Source of the DNA: Pardosa pseudoannulata | Taxonomy: Eukaryota > Arthropoda > Arachnida > Araneae > Lycosidae | Length of the DNA: 64,000 nucleotides | Reading direction: 5' to 3' | Assembly (NCBI GenBank): GCA_032207245.1 | Contig: CM063510.1 | Span: 163,279,189-163,343,188 of the forward strand | Shown: positions 45,433 through 58,906 of the stretch, piece after piece | Numbering within the stretch: the first letter of the stretch is position 1 | Layout: each line of letters opens with the position of its first letter | Notes under the pieces: model-generated | Told to the model about the DNA's origin: nothing | Database searches by the model: none | What the model saw: the letters and a program-made list of their open reading frames with translations, nothing else | Made by a program: the position numbers and the translations under genes

Positions 45433-47234
45433 TCTTTAGCTTAAGAAAATTGAGCCAGTGACTTTACTTTCAAAAAGGTAATTCAGTTTATTGGAAATTT
45501 AACATTCTTTAACTTCGACTAAATGAAATTCTCAAAATATAGCAGTCCAATTACACCTGTCAAAGAAAAAGATGTAACATTAAAATTCATGAAATTACAA
45601 GTCAATACTAACTAATCACGTTCTTTGTAATTTCAACTGCTTTAAACTTTTATGAACAATCCTAACAATACTGGTTTAACGCATTACTAGAAAACTACGA
45701 ATCGAATGTTTTGTTTTGCAATAAGTATTAAAAATAAATTTACAAAATAGTTTTAGAATTCGTAAGAGTTGTATACAGTAATCTATAAACTACTATATTT
45801 TGAATAAAACATTTGAGAGTTTCCACTTCCAAATTCCAATAAACTTACAGAAAATTTTCCGACTACTGATAATTCCTCGTATTCTAAATTGTTTTACACT
45901 TTGTGGATATAGATATGTATATCATTAAATTTCTACCACATTTTCATTTAGTTACATGTTTATTTTCAAGCTTAAAAGTTGAAAACTCCTATTTCTATCT
46001 TATGCATCGTTAATAAACTGCGGTTTGCATGCACAAGTTATATTTACTTATGAAATCAATACAAAATGATTCAAGTACACTAAACTAAAACTTTACATTC
46101 TTTCAATTACTCTACATAAAATTTGAAAATTTTGTTTCTAAATACAAGGAAAAAAATCAGGGTTATGATACATTCATGCATTAAGAGGGTATTAGTCAAC
46201 ATAGTGAATAACAAGAACTTTTTATACCTGAAGTATTGACAAGTCTGGATTCTCCAGTTAGTAACAGATCATTCGTTAAAGGCTTTTTTGACACATCAAC
46301 TTTGAGATCTGAAACTGTATCAAAAGATTCTACTTCAATTCTTTAAATTAATGTATTAACAAGAAAAATTTTAATACGATTTTAAGAGGGCATTAAAGCA
46401 CGATTTGTGTTTAATCATGAGCACAACATGCTTACCTTTAAAATGCTTACCATTGTAGCCTACTTTAGCCGTAGTTACCTGTGAATGTTGATAATCAAGA
46501 CGCCGAGTCTTTTAGAAACATTTCCGTTTATCATCCATGGTAGATCTCTGACATCCAAAACCCCTAGGAGGGTTTCCCTACAACAGGTATAATGGTATTA
46601 GAAATGCATAATCCTTCATCGATTCCCTCATTGGTCATTGATTTTCTTTAAATTCTTGACAGCCCTTTGTGTTTTCATACTTTAGTAAGAACTACTGTCT
46701 ATATTTCGTTTCAGTTTAGAGCAATATTCCATATGGGGCCACAAAATTTCGAGGAACTTCCACAAAATAGCTGAGATCTGAAACTTCAAAATATTCTTGT
46801 TCAATTCTTTAATTCTCTAAAGCCAGAACCATTTCTACTGGTTACATGTAGGCATAAATGAAACGCATGTTATTGTCTGTACAATATAACACAAAATTTA
46901 ATAAATACTATAGCACGGTTGTTATTTTAAACATAGAATGATGATGAAAATTTAAAAACTTCGTGAAAAACAGTACATGTAAAATTACCAGAAGTTTGAT
47001 TTTATAATGGATAAACCAATTTATCAGGATTTTAGTCTACGTACGCTCCTAAAAAGTAAATTTAAGTACACTGTTAAAAGAAATTCTGATGTGCCATAGC
47101 AAATGGAAAACCTACAGAAAGAAATTTTAAATTTTCTAAATTTCTAAGATTGCCCCCTACCAACTTGCAAATGGAAGACTTCGGTGCAGATTTTAAAGAC
47201 AAAGCAGCATTTGAAATTTAAACATAGGCATAAG

Positions 47235-47305
47235 ATTCTTACTTCTGCTTACGGGATCCACAGCATTTTTCAAGTTGTTGGAAGTCGCTGTGTCTGTAGT
47301 ACCAA
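47235..47305 (-). other. Conserved splice-donor-like block, unit 3
   Basis: The same acceptor-like ACTACAG and donor-like GTAAGA are present. The ATG is lost and an internal deletion removes part of the block. Confidence 0.35.
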
Positions 47306-47790
47306 TACCTGTTGGATATGTACTGAAAATATCTTTAAAAATTATTCTATTAAGCGTCTTCTAAAGCAGCAAGAATGGCATTACAAATCGAACATTCCAT
47401 CCTGTTTACAGATTTAGTTAAAAATACTTGACAGGTTTATTTTGCTGCCTTAATATTAGATTTTCTCTGTATAGCTTAATACATTTACACAGTAACACAC
47501 TTTAAAGAACCTCTCAAAATAGCTAGAGCATAATGAAACGTTTACATTTAAAATTGAGTAAAATTCTTTAACTATTGCCTTTAGATTTTGTAAGCTCAGT
47601 ATAGAAAGTAAAATTTGTTCTATTATTTTATTCCCTTTATTTATAAAAGATTAATTTTGTGTGGCTCAATATTCTAGATTAACATTACAATCTTAAAACT
47701 ATTTGCCAAAATCTTATAAAAAGGTTTAGATAAAAATTCAGTATTGATTTTGACACAAAAGGCCTAATGAGACCAAGATCTACTACTTAA

Positions 47791-48101
47791 CCCATATTTT
47801 ACCATATCAAAAAATTAAATTAGGTCACAAAACGTTGCAGAACAACTAAGATTACCGATATTTTGGCGAGGAAAATATTTAAGGCCTTTTCATATTAATT
47901 GTAGTAAATATTTTGCGCAAATTTTTTAACAAAACAAGTTATGTCAGATAAAAACGTTAAAAATTACCCATTAAATAGTTTATAAAAGATGTAAATTTTT
48001 AAAATTCAAATAAAACTTTTTTTAAATTTATAATACTTGTGAAAGAAGTTTTATACTTTTAAAGATTTCAGCAAACCTACATTTAGTATATAAAATAAGA
48101 G
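47791..48101. mobile_element. TTAA-flanked MITE, unit 3
   Basis: TTAA is present on both sides. The ends are CCCATATTTTACC at the left and a diverged CTCTTATTTTAT (complement) at the right. Confidence 0.68.
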
Positions 48102-48661
48102 TTAAACCCATTTCCGAACGGCTACAAAGATTTATTTTAGCGGGTTTCAAACCTACAAACTCTACGACCTAAAATCAGCGCCTTACACATACGACATATA
48201 TCTGAAGGTGGGCAAGCTAAAATATGTAAACTTAAATACCTAAATAGAACTTAATAGCTGGACAATGCAAATTATATTCGTCTCGTGTGATCTCTACTGC
48301 ATTTAAATTATCAGAATTTATGTTAACTGTTCTTTGGAACCTTTTACGTTATATTGGAGATACGTTTTTGGACAGTTAAATTAAAAATTTGCTCTTTACC
48401 TTTTTTTAAACTTCATACATTAATTTTTGCAGTTTGCAGTGAGTAGAATGAAGCAGTTATTAATTCTCGAACGATACATGTCTGTTAATTTTATATAGTA
48501 CCGGCAAATATTACATCTTGAAAAGCTTTGTGATTAAGTTACAATCTAGTTTTATACGAGACCTAATTTAGGAATCTAATTTAGGAAATAGGACGTCTAT
48601 ATTGCTTGTATATCTAGTGCTATACGTACCACCGTTTCTATTTTATTTAATTTAAATATAC

Positions 48662-48934
48662 CAGGTTTGACAGTAATTTCAATACAATTTTCCTAAATTT
48701 ACACGCGTGGATTCTCGTTTTCGGTATTTAGAAAGTTAAAAAGAAATTACAGGGTAGTAAAAAATTTTATTGTTAGCCACAATGTAAAATTAGAATAAAA
48801 TAAAAAATCTGTTCCCATGCCGAAAATGAGAAACTTTTAGTTTTAAGTCGTAATATAATTTTGAATAAACTTTCTGCATTTATATTGCCAGAGATATTTC
48901 TTAAATTACCTAACAATTTCATCTGTCAGACCTG
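48662..48934. mobile_element. Foldback MITE, unit 3
   Basis: The ends are CAGGTTTGACAG and CTGTCAGACCTG. The inner pair CTCGTTTTCGG/CCGAAAATGAG is slightly eroded. Confidence 0.8.
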
Positions 48935-49069
48935 ATATTTCTTTACTTAAATTTCGATTTCCCTTTAATTTTTTAAAAAAATTTTGATTAGTTTTAAATT
49001 TGAGCTTTATTACCTTAACAGTTTTATCATTTCCGAGTATTATCAAATCTTATTATTTAGCTTATTTAG

Positions 49070-49226
49070 TTTGAAGTGCTAAAGTCTACATTTTCCCAAC
49101 GCGAGGACTAATGCAACCGGGACCTATTGCTTAAAGACAATTCCGAAGATTTACGCATAAGTGGGGATCGAACCTACGAAATCCTCTTACCGAAGATCAG
49201 CGCCCTAACCTTTAGGCCATAGTTGG
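49070..49226 (-). mobile_element. tRNA-derived SINE (Arg-type), unit 3
   Basis: The B-box-like GGTTCGATCCCC is intact. A-box-like TGGCCTAAAGGTTAGGGCGC is also recognisable. Confidence 0.7.
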
Positions 49227-50819
49227 AGTTCCTTTTATGATATCTAAAAAACTGAGCCAGTGACTTTCCTATCAAAAACGTATTAGTTTATTGGAAGTTT
49301 AACATTCTTTAACTTTGACTAATTAAATCAAATGCTTTTGTTTACAATAAATGATAAAAGTAAATTTATATAATAATTTTATCATTCTTAAGTGTTGCAT
49401 ATAGTAATCTAAACTGCTATATTGGGATCAAAAAGTATAATGAAAATTTTCATTTTCAAACTCTAATAAAATTACAGAAAATTTTCAGACTACTATTGAC
49501 ATTTCTTATTCTAAGTTGGACTCTTTGTGGATAAAGCATATCATTAAATTTCTACAACATTTTCGTTTAATTAGACTTTAATTTGAAAATTTCAATCTCA
49601 TTTATCCCGAATAAACGGCGATTAGCATTTACCTTGCAGATTTTATATTTCAGTATGAAATCAACATAAAATGATTCAAGTACACTAAACTAAAACTTCT
49701 CATTCTTTAAAGTCATTCTTACTTAAGATTTGAAAATTCTATTTCTAAGTATAAGAAAAAATCGGGGTTATGATACATTCATGCATTAAGAGGGTATGAA
49801 TTCGTTGTACAAGTGAATAACTAGAATATTTGAGTCTGGATACTCCAATTATTAATCAATCATTCGTTAACGGCCTTTTTTGACACATCACCTCGGAGAC
49901 TTGAAACTGTATGAAAAGATTCTACTTTAATTCTTTAAATTAAAGAATTCACCAGAAAATTTTTAACACGATTTTAAGAGCATTAAAGCACGATTTGTGT
50001 TTAATCATTAGCACAAAATTCTTACCTTTAAAATGCTTACCGTTGTAAGCCACTTTAGCTTTAGTTACCTGTGATTGTTAAAAGTCAAGACGCCGAGCCT
50101 TGTACAGACATTTCCGTTTGTCATCCATGGTAGATCTCAAACATCCAGAAGCACTGGGAGGGTTTACCTACAACAGTATAATGGTATTAGAAATACATAA
50201 TCATTTGCTCATTGGTTATTGATTTTCTTTAAATTCTTGATAGCCCTTTGTGTTTTCACGCTTTAGTAAGAACTACCGGCTATATTTCGTTTCACTTTAG
50301 AGCAATATTCCGTATGGGGCCACATAAATTCAAGGAACTTCCACGAACAGCTGAAATCTGAAACTTCAAAATATTCTTGTTCAGTTCTTTAATGCCAGAG
50401 TTCATTTCTGTTGATCACATACAAGCATAACTTAAACCCATGTTAAGCTCTGTACAATATAAAACAATATTTAATAAATACTATAGCACGGCTATTATTT
50501 TAAATATGGAATAATATTGATGAAAATTTAAAAATTCGTGAAAAACAGTACATGTAAAATTACTGTAAATTTGATTTTGTAATAGATAAACCAATTTATC
50601 CCGATTTTAGTCTACGTACCCTCCAAAAAAGTAAATTTAAGTACACTCTTAAAAGAAATATTGATATATAAGTAGCCATAGCAAAAGGAAAACTTATAAA
50701 TAGGAATTTAAAATTTTGTGAATTTCTAAGATTGCCCTCTACGGACTTGCAAATGGAAGACTTCGGTGCAGATTTTAAGGAGAATTAAAGCAGGATTTAA
50801 AACTTAAACATAAGCATAA

Positions 50820-50895
50820 AATTCTTACTTCTGCTTACGGGATCCACAGCAGTTTTCAGTCTCTTTCGAGTTGTTGGAAGTCACTATGTAGTTCC
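50820..50895 (-). other. Conserved splice-donor-like block, unit 4
   Basis: The donor-like AA|GTAAGA is kept and the CTGCTGTGGATCCCG core is intact. The ATG is replaced by GTG. Confidence 0.35.
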
Positions 50896-51430
50896 TACTA
50901 GATATCTACTGAAAATATCTTTAAAAATTATTCTGGTCTGTCTTCCAGAGCAACAAGAATGACATAAATCTAAAGTTCCTGTTTACAGGTTTGGTTCAAA
51001 AACTTGGGGTTTATTTTGGTGCAATAATTTTAGTTTTTCCTCTTTATTGGTTGATACATTTACACAGTAACACAAATTTTAAGGGACCTTTCAAAATAGC
51101 TATAGAATAATGAAAAGTCATCATTTAAAATTGAGTAAAATTTACCTATTACGTTTAGGTCTTGTACACTAAGTATAGAACTAAGTACAACCTATTTCAC
51201 AATTTATCTATTCCATTTATTTATAAGACTAAATTTTGTCTGGCTCAATATTCTATATTGTAATGACGCATGTTAAGACAGTTTAAGTTTCTATGTACAG
51301 AGTACTGGCAGAGATAGTGAAATCTTAAAACTATTTACCAAAATCTTATAAAAAGTTTAAGATAAAAATGTGATGAATTTGAGCACCGTCTACCATTTTA
51401 ACACAAGATCTAACCTGTTCTACTCCTTAA

Positions 51431-51761
51431 CCCATATTTTACCTTAGCAACAAATTAAATCTGTTCAAATATTGGAGAACTAAGATTAGCAACTTTTTGG
51501 CGAGGAAAAACATTTAAGGCAGTTTTCGTATTAATCTTTAAAAGTTTTAGTATATATTTTGCACAAATAATTATTTTAACGCAACTAGTGACGTCAGATA
51601 AAACTAAATATTATTCAGATTCAATAACTTATAAAGTTCTTAAGTTTGAATTTCCAATAAAACGTTACATTTTTAAAATTATATTAGCTGTGAAGAATAA
51701 ATGAATAGTTGTATAACTGTAAAGATTGCAGGAATGCTACGTTTAGTATACAAAATATGGG
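51431..51761. mobile_element. TTAA-flanked MITE, unit 4 (best preserved)
   Basis: TTAA is present on both sides. The ends CCCATATTTTACC and CCCATATTTTGTATAC (complement of right) agree over the first ten bases. Confidence 0.75.
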
Positions 51762-52323
51762 TTAAAGCGATATCAGAACAGCTACGAATATTTATTTCTT
51801 TAGCGGGTTTTAAACCTATAAACTCTAGCACCAAAAGTCAGCGCTTTACACTTACATATATCTAAATGGGAGCAAGTTTAAATATGGAATCTAAAGTATC
51901 TAATCGAAACTTAAAATAGCTGAACAATGTAAATTATATTTATCCCCTCTAATCTGCACTTAAATTGTCAAAATTTATGTTAAACTCTTCTCTGGCACAT
52001 TTTAAGATCCATTTGAGATACATTTTTGGACAGTTGAAATTAAAAATTTGCTATTTACTTTTCTTAAATTTCATTTTATTAATTTTTTCAGTTTGTAGCC
52101 AGTAGAATGAAGCAGTTATTCTTGAACTATACACGTTTGATAATTTTAAATAGTACCTTCAAATATTACATTTTTAAAAGCTTGCTAATTAGAAAGTTAT
52201 TCTAACTTTAGATGATTCTTAATTTAGGTATCTAAATTATGAAGTAGGACCTCTATACATTGCTTCGTATATCTTGTACTATATATACGACATTTCTATT
52301 TTATAGAATTTATGTGTATATAC

Positions 52324-52592
52324 CAGGTTTGACAGAAATTTCAATAAAATTGTTAACCAAAATTCTTGCGCTTGGATTCTTGTTTTCGGGTATGTAGAAA
52401 GTTAAAGAGAAAGTACAGGAAAGTAAAAATATTGTTAACCCCAATGTAAAATAAAAATTGGTTCCCATGCCGAAAACGAGAATTTTCGGTTTTAGTTTTA
52501 AACATTAATATAGTCTTTAATACCTTTTATGCATATCATTTTCCAGAAATACTATTTCGTAAATTACCTAACATTTTTATCCGCCAAACCTG
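52324..52592. mobile_element. Foldback MITE, unit 4
   Basis: The left end is perfect and the right end is CCGCCAAACCTG. The inner pair is CTTGTTTTCGG/CCGAAAACGAG. Confidence 0.8.
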
Positions 52593-52734
52593 ACAACTCT
52601 TTACATAGGATATATTTCGATGACCCATACTTAAAATTGTTTATCAGTTTTAAATTTTAGCTTTATTAATTCTACAGATTTATCTTACATGAGTTATCAC
52701 AAGTCATAATTTTTTTACTTTTCTTGTTTGATTT

Positions 52735-52882
52735 GGAGCACTAATGTTCATTTTTTTTACAACGAGGGGTAATGAGACTGGGACATACTTAAAGCCAATT
52801 ACGAACGTTCATGAAACAGTGGGATTCGAACCTACGAACTCTTTTACCGAAGATCAATGCTCTAGCCAATCCGCCATCCTTT
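52735..52882 (-). mobile_element. tRNA-derived SINE (Arg-type), unit 4
   Basis: The B-box-like GGTTCGAATCCC is intact and the A-box side is eroded. Confidence 0.65.
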
Positions 52883-54971
52883 GGGCTTAATCAGATCTAG
52901 AAAGTTGAGCCAGTGACTTTCCTTTAAAGAACGTATTTAGATTTTCGACATTCTCGAATTTTGACTTAAGATTCTCAGAAAATAGCAGTCAATTTAGACC
53001 AGAGAAAGAAATGATGTAACAGTCAAGTTCATGCAAGTACTAGTGAATACTAGTTAATCACGTTCTTAGTAATTTCAACTGCTTTGCACTATTAAGAACA
53101 ATCTTAACACGACTGGCTTTAACACTTTAGTAGAAAACTAAATACTCCAATGCTTTCTTTTGCAATAATTTATGAAAGAATTTTATTATTCGTAAGACTT
53201 ATATTTAGTAATCAATAAACTGCTGTATATCAAACGAGAAGTTTATAATGAAAGTCCTCACTTTCAAATTGCACTAAAATTACAAAAAAAATTTTCGGAC
53301 TACTATTGTTTTTTCTCTATAGTCTAAACTGTTGGAAAATAGGTGGATAAAGAAAGGTTTATCATTAAATTTCTAGAACATTTAATTTCATGAGAGCATA
53401 AAATTGAAAATTTCTATTTCATGTATTGTGACTAAATTGCTGTTTGCATTGACCTTGTAGACTTCATATCGAAATAAAAAAACAATGATACAACACTAAA
53501 CTAAAACATCTTTCTTCAAAGTCCTGATTTAAAATTTGAAAATTCTACTTCTGAATATAAGAAAATAAACGGGTTTTTACTTCCATACATTAAGGAGGGT
53601 TTTAATGTATGATAAAAGTTAAAGAATTTTTATACCTGAAGTATTGACAAGATTTAAGTCTGCCTACTCCAATTACTAATCATTCGCTAACGGCGTTTGA
53701 GACACATTACCTATGAAATTTGAAACTGATTCTATTTTAACTGTTAACTAAAGGATTCACAAGAAAAAATTTAGTACGATTATAACAGGGCATTTAAAGC
53801 ACGATTTGAGTTTAATCATTAGCATAAAATTCTTACCTTTATTTTTTTTATTCACGGTTTTCACACCTTGTAGTCTACTTTTAGGAAGTTAATTGTGAAT
53901 TTTCAAAGTCATGACGCCGAGTCCAGAAAAACTTTCCGCCTGGATATTCACGGGAGATCAGGTATCTAAAAGCACTTTGGTAGTTTGCCACATCAGGTCT
54001 AATGGTATGAGAAATAGATACTCCATATTATTGATCTTGTTTAAAAGCTGATAATCCTTTGAGTATTTATGCTTTAGTGTACTAACTCTTGCTTATATAT
54101 TTCGTTTCACTTTTAAGCAATATTTCATATGGGGCTAGAAAATTTCAAGAAACTTCCGCAAAGAAGCGGAGATCTGAAACTTCAATATAATCCAATTGAA
54201 TTGTTTAATTCTCTAAAGATAGAGTAATTTCTACTGAACACAACTCATACTAAGGTCCGACAAATATAAAACAAAGTTTAAACTATGAATACCACAGCAC
54301 GGCGGATTAAACAAACATAATGCCATTGAGGAAAATTTAAAAACTTCGTGAAAAACGACATGATATTACTTATAAAATAAGTACTGAAATTTTAGTTTTA
54401 TAATAGATAAACCATCTTTTCCTGACTACCTTCTAAGTACGCTCCGAAAACGTAAATTTAAGTGCACTGTTAAAAAAAATCATGAAGTGTCGATGGAACT
54501 TGAAAATTTATAAATAGAAATCGGTAAATTCTTAAGATTGCCCTCTACCTACTTCCAAAAAGACGACATTAGAGAAACAAATTCTACAAGTTTTATTTTA
54601 GCGGTATCTGAAATGAGACGATTAAAAGTATAAAATTAGTTTCTTGAATTCTGGAGAATAAAGATATTCAATGTAGATTTAAAGAGGACATTTAAAGAAG
54701 GATTTGGACTTTTAACCACTTATGAGTTCAGGCAAGGCAAACGGGCTAGTTTTGGAAAGTCCGACCTTAGGGGCAAGAGAATGAACGGTATTTCAATTCC
54801 GTGAAGCTTAAAATCGATTCATCCAATACAATATTTCGTTTGGCTTTTTTTATAATGATATACTTTTCTGCGAAAATTTCTGCAGTTTTGAGCCATTGGT
54901 CGTTATTTATTCGATACTGTAAAGGTTGGTTGGCTGTTTCACGGCGCAATGTCCTATTTAGGTTTGGTTGT

Positions 54972-55138
54972 TTGGAGCGCTACGGTCTACTGTTTTGCAC
55001 ACGAGGGCTAATGAGACCGGGACCTACAGCTTAAAGCCGATTCCGAACGGCTACAAACATCCATGCCAGCAGCGGGATTCAAACCCACGAACTCCGGTTC
55101 CGAAGAGCAGCGCTCTACCATTCGGCCATCGTTCGGCG
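54972..55138 (-). mobile_element. tRNA-derived SINE (Arg-type), independent insertion
   Basis: This is the best-preserved copy of the family. It has A-box-like TGGCCGAATGGTAGAGCGC, a CTCTTCGGAAC loop like the TCG anticodon loop of tRNA-Arg, and B-box-like GGTTTGAATCCC. It lies at a different place in the duplicated unit from the other four, so it is a separate and probably later insertion. Confidence 0.78.
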
Positions 55139-55149
55139 GTCCTATTTAG

Positions 55150-55800
55150 GACATAAGTGCCAAGCACAAGGTGTTTTCATAAAAACAGCAAGACTTAACT
55201 GATGTAAGTGCCTTAATCCAAAAACAGAAGCTAAACCAGCAAAGGTAAAACCGTACCAATTTAATAAAGTTATAAAAAAGTCTGCAGTATATATACTCAA
55301 TTAAACCAGATAGGTAAGTAAAAGGTAAAAATGTTGAAACATTAAAAGGCTAAAAGAACAATAAATTTTAATTAAAAGATGTATAAAGTACTAAAACAAG
55401 TCCTAGAAAACAAGTGAAATAGACCAAAATAAGCCTGTAAAACGGAAAAAAGAAAAGAGAAAAGACAGGGATGCGGGGGATACTGTAAAGGATTTGTGAA
55501 ATTCAAAGGAAACTTATGGGCATAAAATTTACGACAGTTGATGAAATAAACTAACACAACATTATATTTATAGAGGAAATCATCATTGTATTTATTTTCC
55601 TGTAATTTGAACAAAACTACAGTAATCCATTAGTATTATCCCCATATGTAAGAGTATAGAAATGATAATTTCATTTAAAATTTTGTTTCCAAAAATAATC
55701 AATCCTAACATTTTGATAATAAACAAAAGTAAATAAATTGCAATTTTGTCACTATTCTCAAATATATTTCACTTTCAAACGGTTAAAAAAGCATAAGATT
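55150..55800. other. Unit-4/5 boundary without recognisable genes
   Basis: AT-rich sequence with only short frames separates the SINE from the unit-5 donor-like site. Confidence 0.45.
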
Positions 55801-55850
55801 CTTACCTTTGCAATACGAGATCTTTGGACTCCAGTAGGTAAACTCCATTT
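55800..55850 (-). other. Conserved splice-donor-like site, unit 5
   Basis: The minus strand has TATTGCAAAG|GTAAGAATC, a strong donor match. The sequence before it is strongly diverged from units 1-4. Confidence 0.3.
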
Positions 55851-56829
55851 TAAGTGATAGTCATGATTTTGTTTCTTCCATATTACAGATTTCTTTAAAA
55901 CTTTACCATTTTGGTGTCAAAACAGCATGCAATTTTTCTTTATATCACTTTTTGCATTTTGAAGTTAGGGAGTCAATTGCAAGAAATTCCGCAAAATGGC
56001 CAGAGTAGGATAAAATGTCCTTTTCATTCAAACTTGAAGGCAAAATTCCTCTACTACCGAGATGGTTTTTTCAGACTTAAAAGAACTCAAATTAAAGTCT
56101 TTTCCACACCGAGAGAATTTCAATATACGAAATAATGTTTTCCCTCAATATTCTAGGTAAAAGTAACTGGCCTATGTTTTGTACCGAGTACTGGTGAAAA
56201 TTATAAAATTCTGAAACTTGTTTCTACGAACTAGTACCTTTTAATCAAATATTAAAATTTAATGCTGTCAAGTTCAAATAAAAAAGCACTGAGGGGTAAG
56301 AGTATAAAGCTTAAACAGAAAAGTAGCTAAAATATGTGAATTTTCTTCCTCCTAATCTTAAATTTTCTTACAATAAAGTTTCCACATTCGAAGTTAAAAA
56401 ATTGCCGTTGACAGGAATGAAGCAATTTAGTGTTAAAAATTTAGTTTATTTCAATATATTTCGAGGATTATCCAGATTACGAAATAGTTTTTAAATGGAA
56501 GAGTACGTAAACATCTTTTAATTTGCAGAGCAATTAAGTTTAACAATATTGGTGTTACATCGCTTTCTTTAGTTGCAAATCAGATTTCTGAAACATTTTT
56601 AGACTTAACAGTAAATTTTTTACTTCATTTTATTTAATTTTTTAACCGGTAGACAAGGAAATTAGTTATTAATTCGCCAAAAAATTATCGGAATTTGTTC
56701 CTGACCTTAATAGTATATAAAATATTAGAGCTTTAAAACGTTCATTTAATAGTTTTAATACTAAACATCGTTGCACGTACCCGCCCTTACATATCACAAT
56801 TTTACTTTTCAACTGATGTAGCAAAATAC

Positions 56830-57103
56830 CAGGTTTGACAGAAATTAAACAAAATCATTCACCTAAATTTATGAATTTTGGTAACTCGTTTTCGGGTATT
56901 TAGAAAATTAAAAGAAAATGCAGGCAGAAAAAAATAATTTTACTGTTAACCTTCATTGCGAAAAAAAAGTAAATAAAATCAGTTCCCGAAAACGAAGAAA
57001 TTTTGGTTATTAATATTATTTTGTATAGTTTATATGCATATACATTACCAAGAAGAATACTCCTAATCACCTGTTTATCTTACAAATTTAACTGTCAAAC
57101 CTG
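56830..57103. mobile_element. Foldback MITE, unit 5
   Basis: The ends are perfect. The inner pair CTCGTTTTCGG/CCCGAAAACGA is kept. Its presence in the most diverged unit shows it predates all the duplications. Confidence 0.8.
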
Positions 57104-58700
57104 ATAACACTTAAGATAGTTTTAAATTTTGCTCAATTTTTTTATTAATTACATTGATAATTTTTAAAAATTAAAATGTTATCTTAAATTTTTTACAGTT
57201 TTATCGTTCTTATATTATCAAGCCTAATTATTCATTATTTTCCCCAGACTCTTCAAAAATTAAAGCTAATAAAGTTTAAAAAAAAAACGTTTTAAATACT
57301 CTTTAAAAACACTTTTAAAATTAATTTTTCGGACTCCCTAAAAACAGCCGACGAGATTTTAATCTGTGGAAGACTGGAGCACTATTATTAAATTTATGTA
57401 ACAAGTCGTTTATCAAATTTCTAGTGATGCCTGAATGTTTACTAATGTGTTAAGTTTAACAAATGTAATTGAAATAAGGGTTAGCCTATATTTGAGGGTG
57501 CCTCTTGATTCTCGCCAAGTTATCACGGTAGATCGCCAAGCTGGGCGATATTGTTTTATTTATGGAAACGTCTATAATTATTTTTTTGGAAACCCAATCC
57601 TGATTGGTTTAAATATTACCGTTATTTTTGAATGTTCAACGGTATATGGAATTTCAGAGGTCAATTAGTTCTACGTTGGATGTCGGCTGGTAAGGTTAAT
57701 TTCGGAATGGAGCCAAACAAAACCCGCCAATTTCGCCAAAGGGGCACCCTCAAATATATTTTTACCGAAATAAGAAACTCAAAAGATTTGTAATACAGTC
57801 ATCCGCGAATACCTATATTTTTGAAAACTTATGATAGATTTAACTAAATAAATATTTAAAGTCAATATTTGGTAAGACTACTACTGGTATTCCGTAAATA
57901 TTTCTAAATTGTAGACATTAGGTAAATAAATTTCAGAAGCTATTCCATTGAGCTTTAAAAAATCTAAATTTCTAGTCTACAAATTTGGAATGAAAGGAAG
58001 AAAATTTAAGAAATTTTGGTTTCTAAAATTATGTATGGTTTTTATTCATATACATTGCCAAAAAGAATATCCCTAATTACTTATTAATCTAACATATTTA
58101 ACTACCAAACCTGACAACACTTTACTTAAAATAAGTTTTAAATTCGGCTCAATTTTTTTAATTACAGCAATAATATTTAAATATTAAAATGTTCACTTTA
58201 AATTCTGATAGTTTTATCATGCCTAAAACTTATTACGCCTAATTATTCGTTAGCTTAATAACCTCGAAAATTAAAACCAATTAATTTCTTTTTAAAAACA
58301 ACCGTTCTTAATATTCTCAAAGAATAACACTTAAAATTAACTTCTTGACTTTCCTAAAACTGTAGTTCAGATTTCAATCTGTGGAAGCCCGATGTGTACT
58401 ATTAAATTCATGCAACTCCTTCTTAATCAAATTTCTAGTAATGCCTGAATTGTTACTAATGTGTTAGGATTAACAAACGTAATTTAAATAATGAGAAACT
58501 AATTTAAAAATTTGTAATCATCCACGAAGACTTATTTTTGATACCTTATGATCGATCTAACTTAATAAGTATATAAAGTCAATGCTTAAATAAGACTACT
58601 ACTGGTATTCACTAAATAGTAAGTAACTTCAAACAAATAACTGCAGGTATATAAATTTTAACACAGATTTCAAAGACAGATTTAAAAGCCCTAAATTACT
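57020..58700. repeat. 1-kb tandem duplication at the right edge of the segmental array
   Basis: AATCTGTGGAAG, AAATTTCTAGT(G/A)ATGCCTGAAT and AGACTACTACTGGTATTC each occur twice, about 0.7-1 kb apart. The first copy is lengthened by an inverted-repeat element (57487-57758). The second copy includes the right end of a foldback MITE (ACCAAACCTG near 58108). Confidence 0.82.
57487..57758. mobile_element. Inverted-repeat DNA element with TCGCCAA motifs
   Basis: Perfect 16-bp ends TATATTTGAGGGTGCC and complement bound a 272-bp insertion, which is absent from the second copy of the surrounding duplication. Several CGCCAA motifs lie near both ends, like those in the element at 16604-17799. It has no coding sequence. 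Confidence 0.8.
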
Positions 58701-58906
58701 AGTCTGCGATTTGATAATGAAAGGTAGTTGGACTTCAAACTTACATATAGAAAATATAAAGACTGAATAGTATAATAAAAACTTTCCGTTTCCTGAATTC
58801 CCGAATGTATTGAAAGTTCTTGGTAGCTAAATCAAGAGGTTTCCTTGAAGTCTCAACAAAATATATAGTCCATTCAACTACAAAATAGTGCACAAAATTC
58901 ATAGAC

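Larger units (their letters stand above)
39200..58700. repeat. Segmental tandem duplication, units of 3.6-4 kb, at least five
   Basis: Homologous landmarks recur in order. The CTTAC...GATCCACAGC block is at 39440, 43384, 47240 and 50824, with a diverged form at 55805. The CAGGTTTGACAG foldback is at 41169, 44861, 48662, 52324 and 56830. The phrases CTGAAGTATTGACAAG, TGGCTCAATATTCTA and GATTGCCC(C/T)CTAC also recur. Units differ by many substitutions and indels. Unit 5 is the most diverged and lacks insertions shared by units 1-4. Confidence 0.9.
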
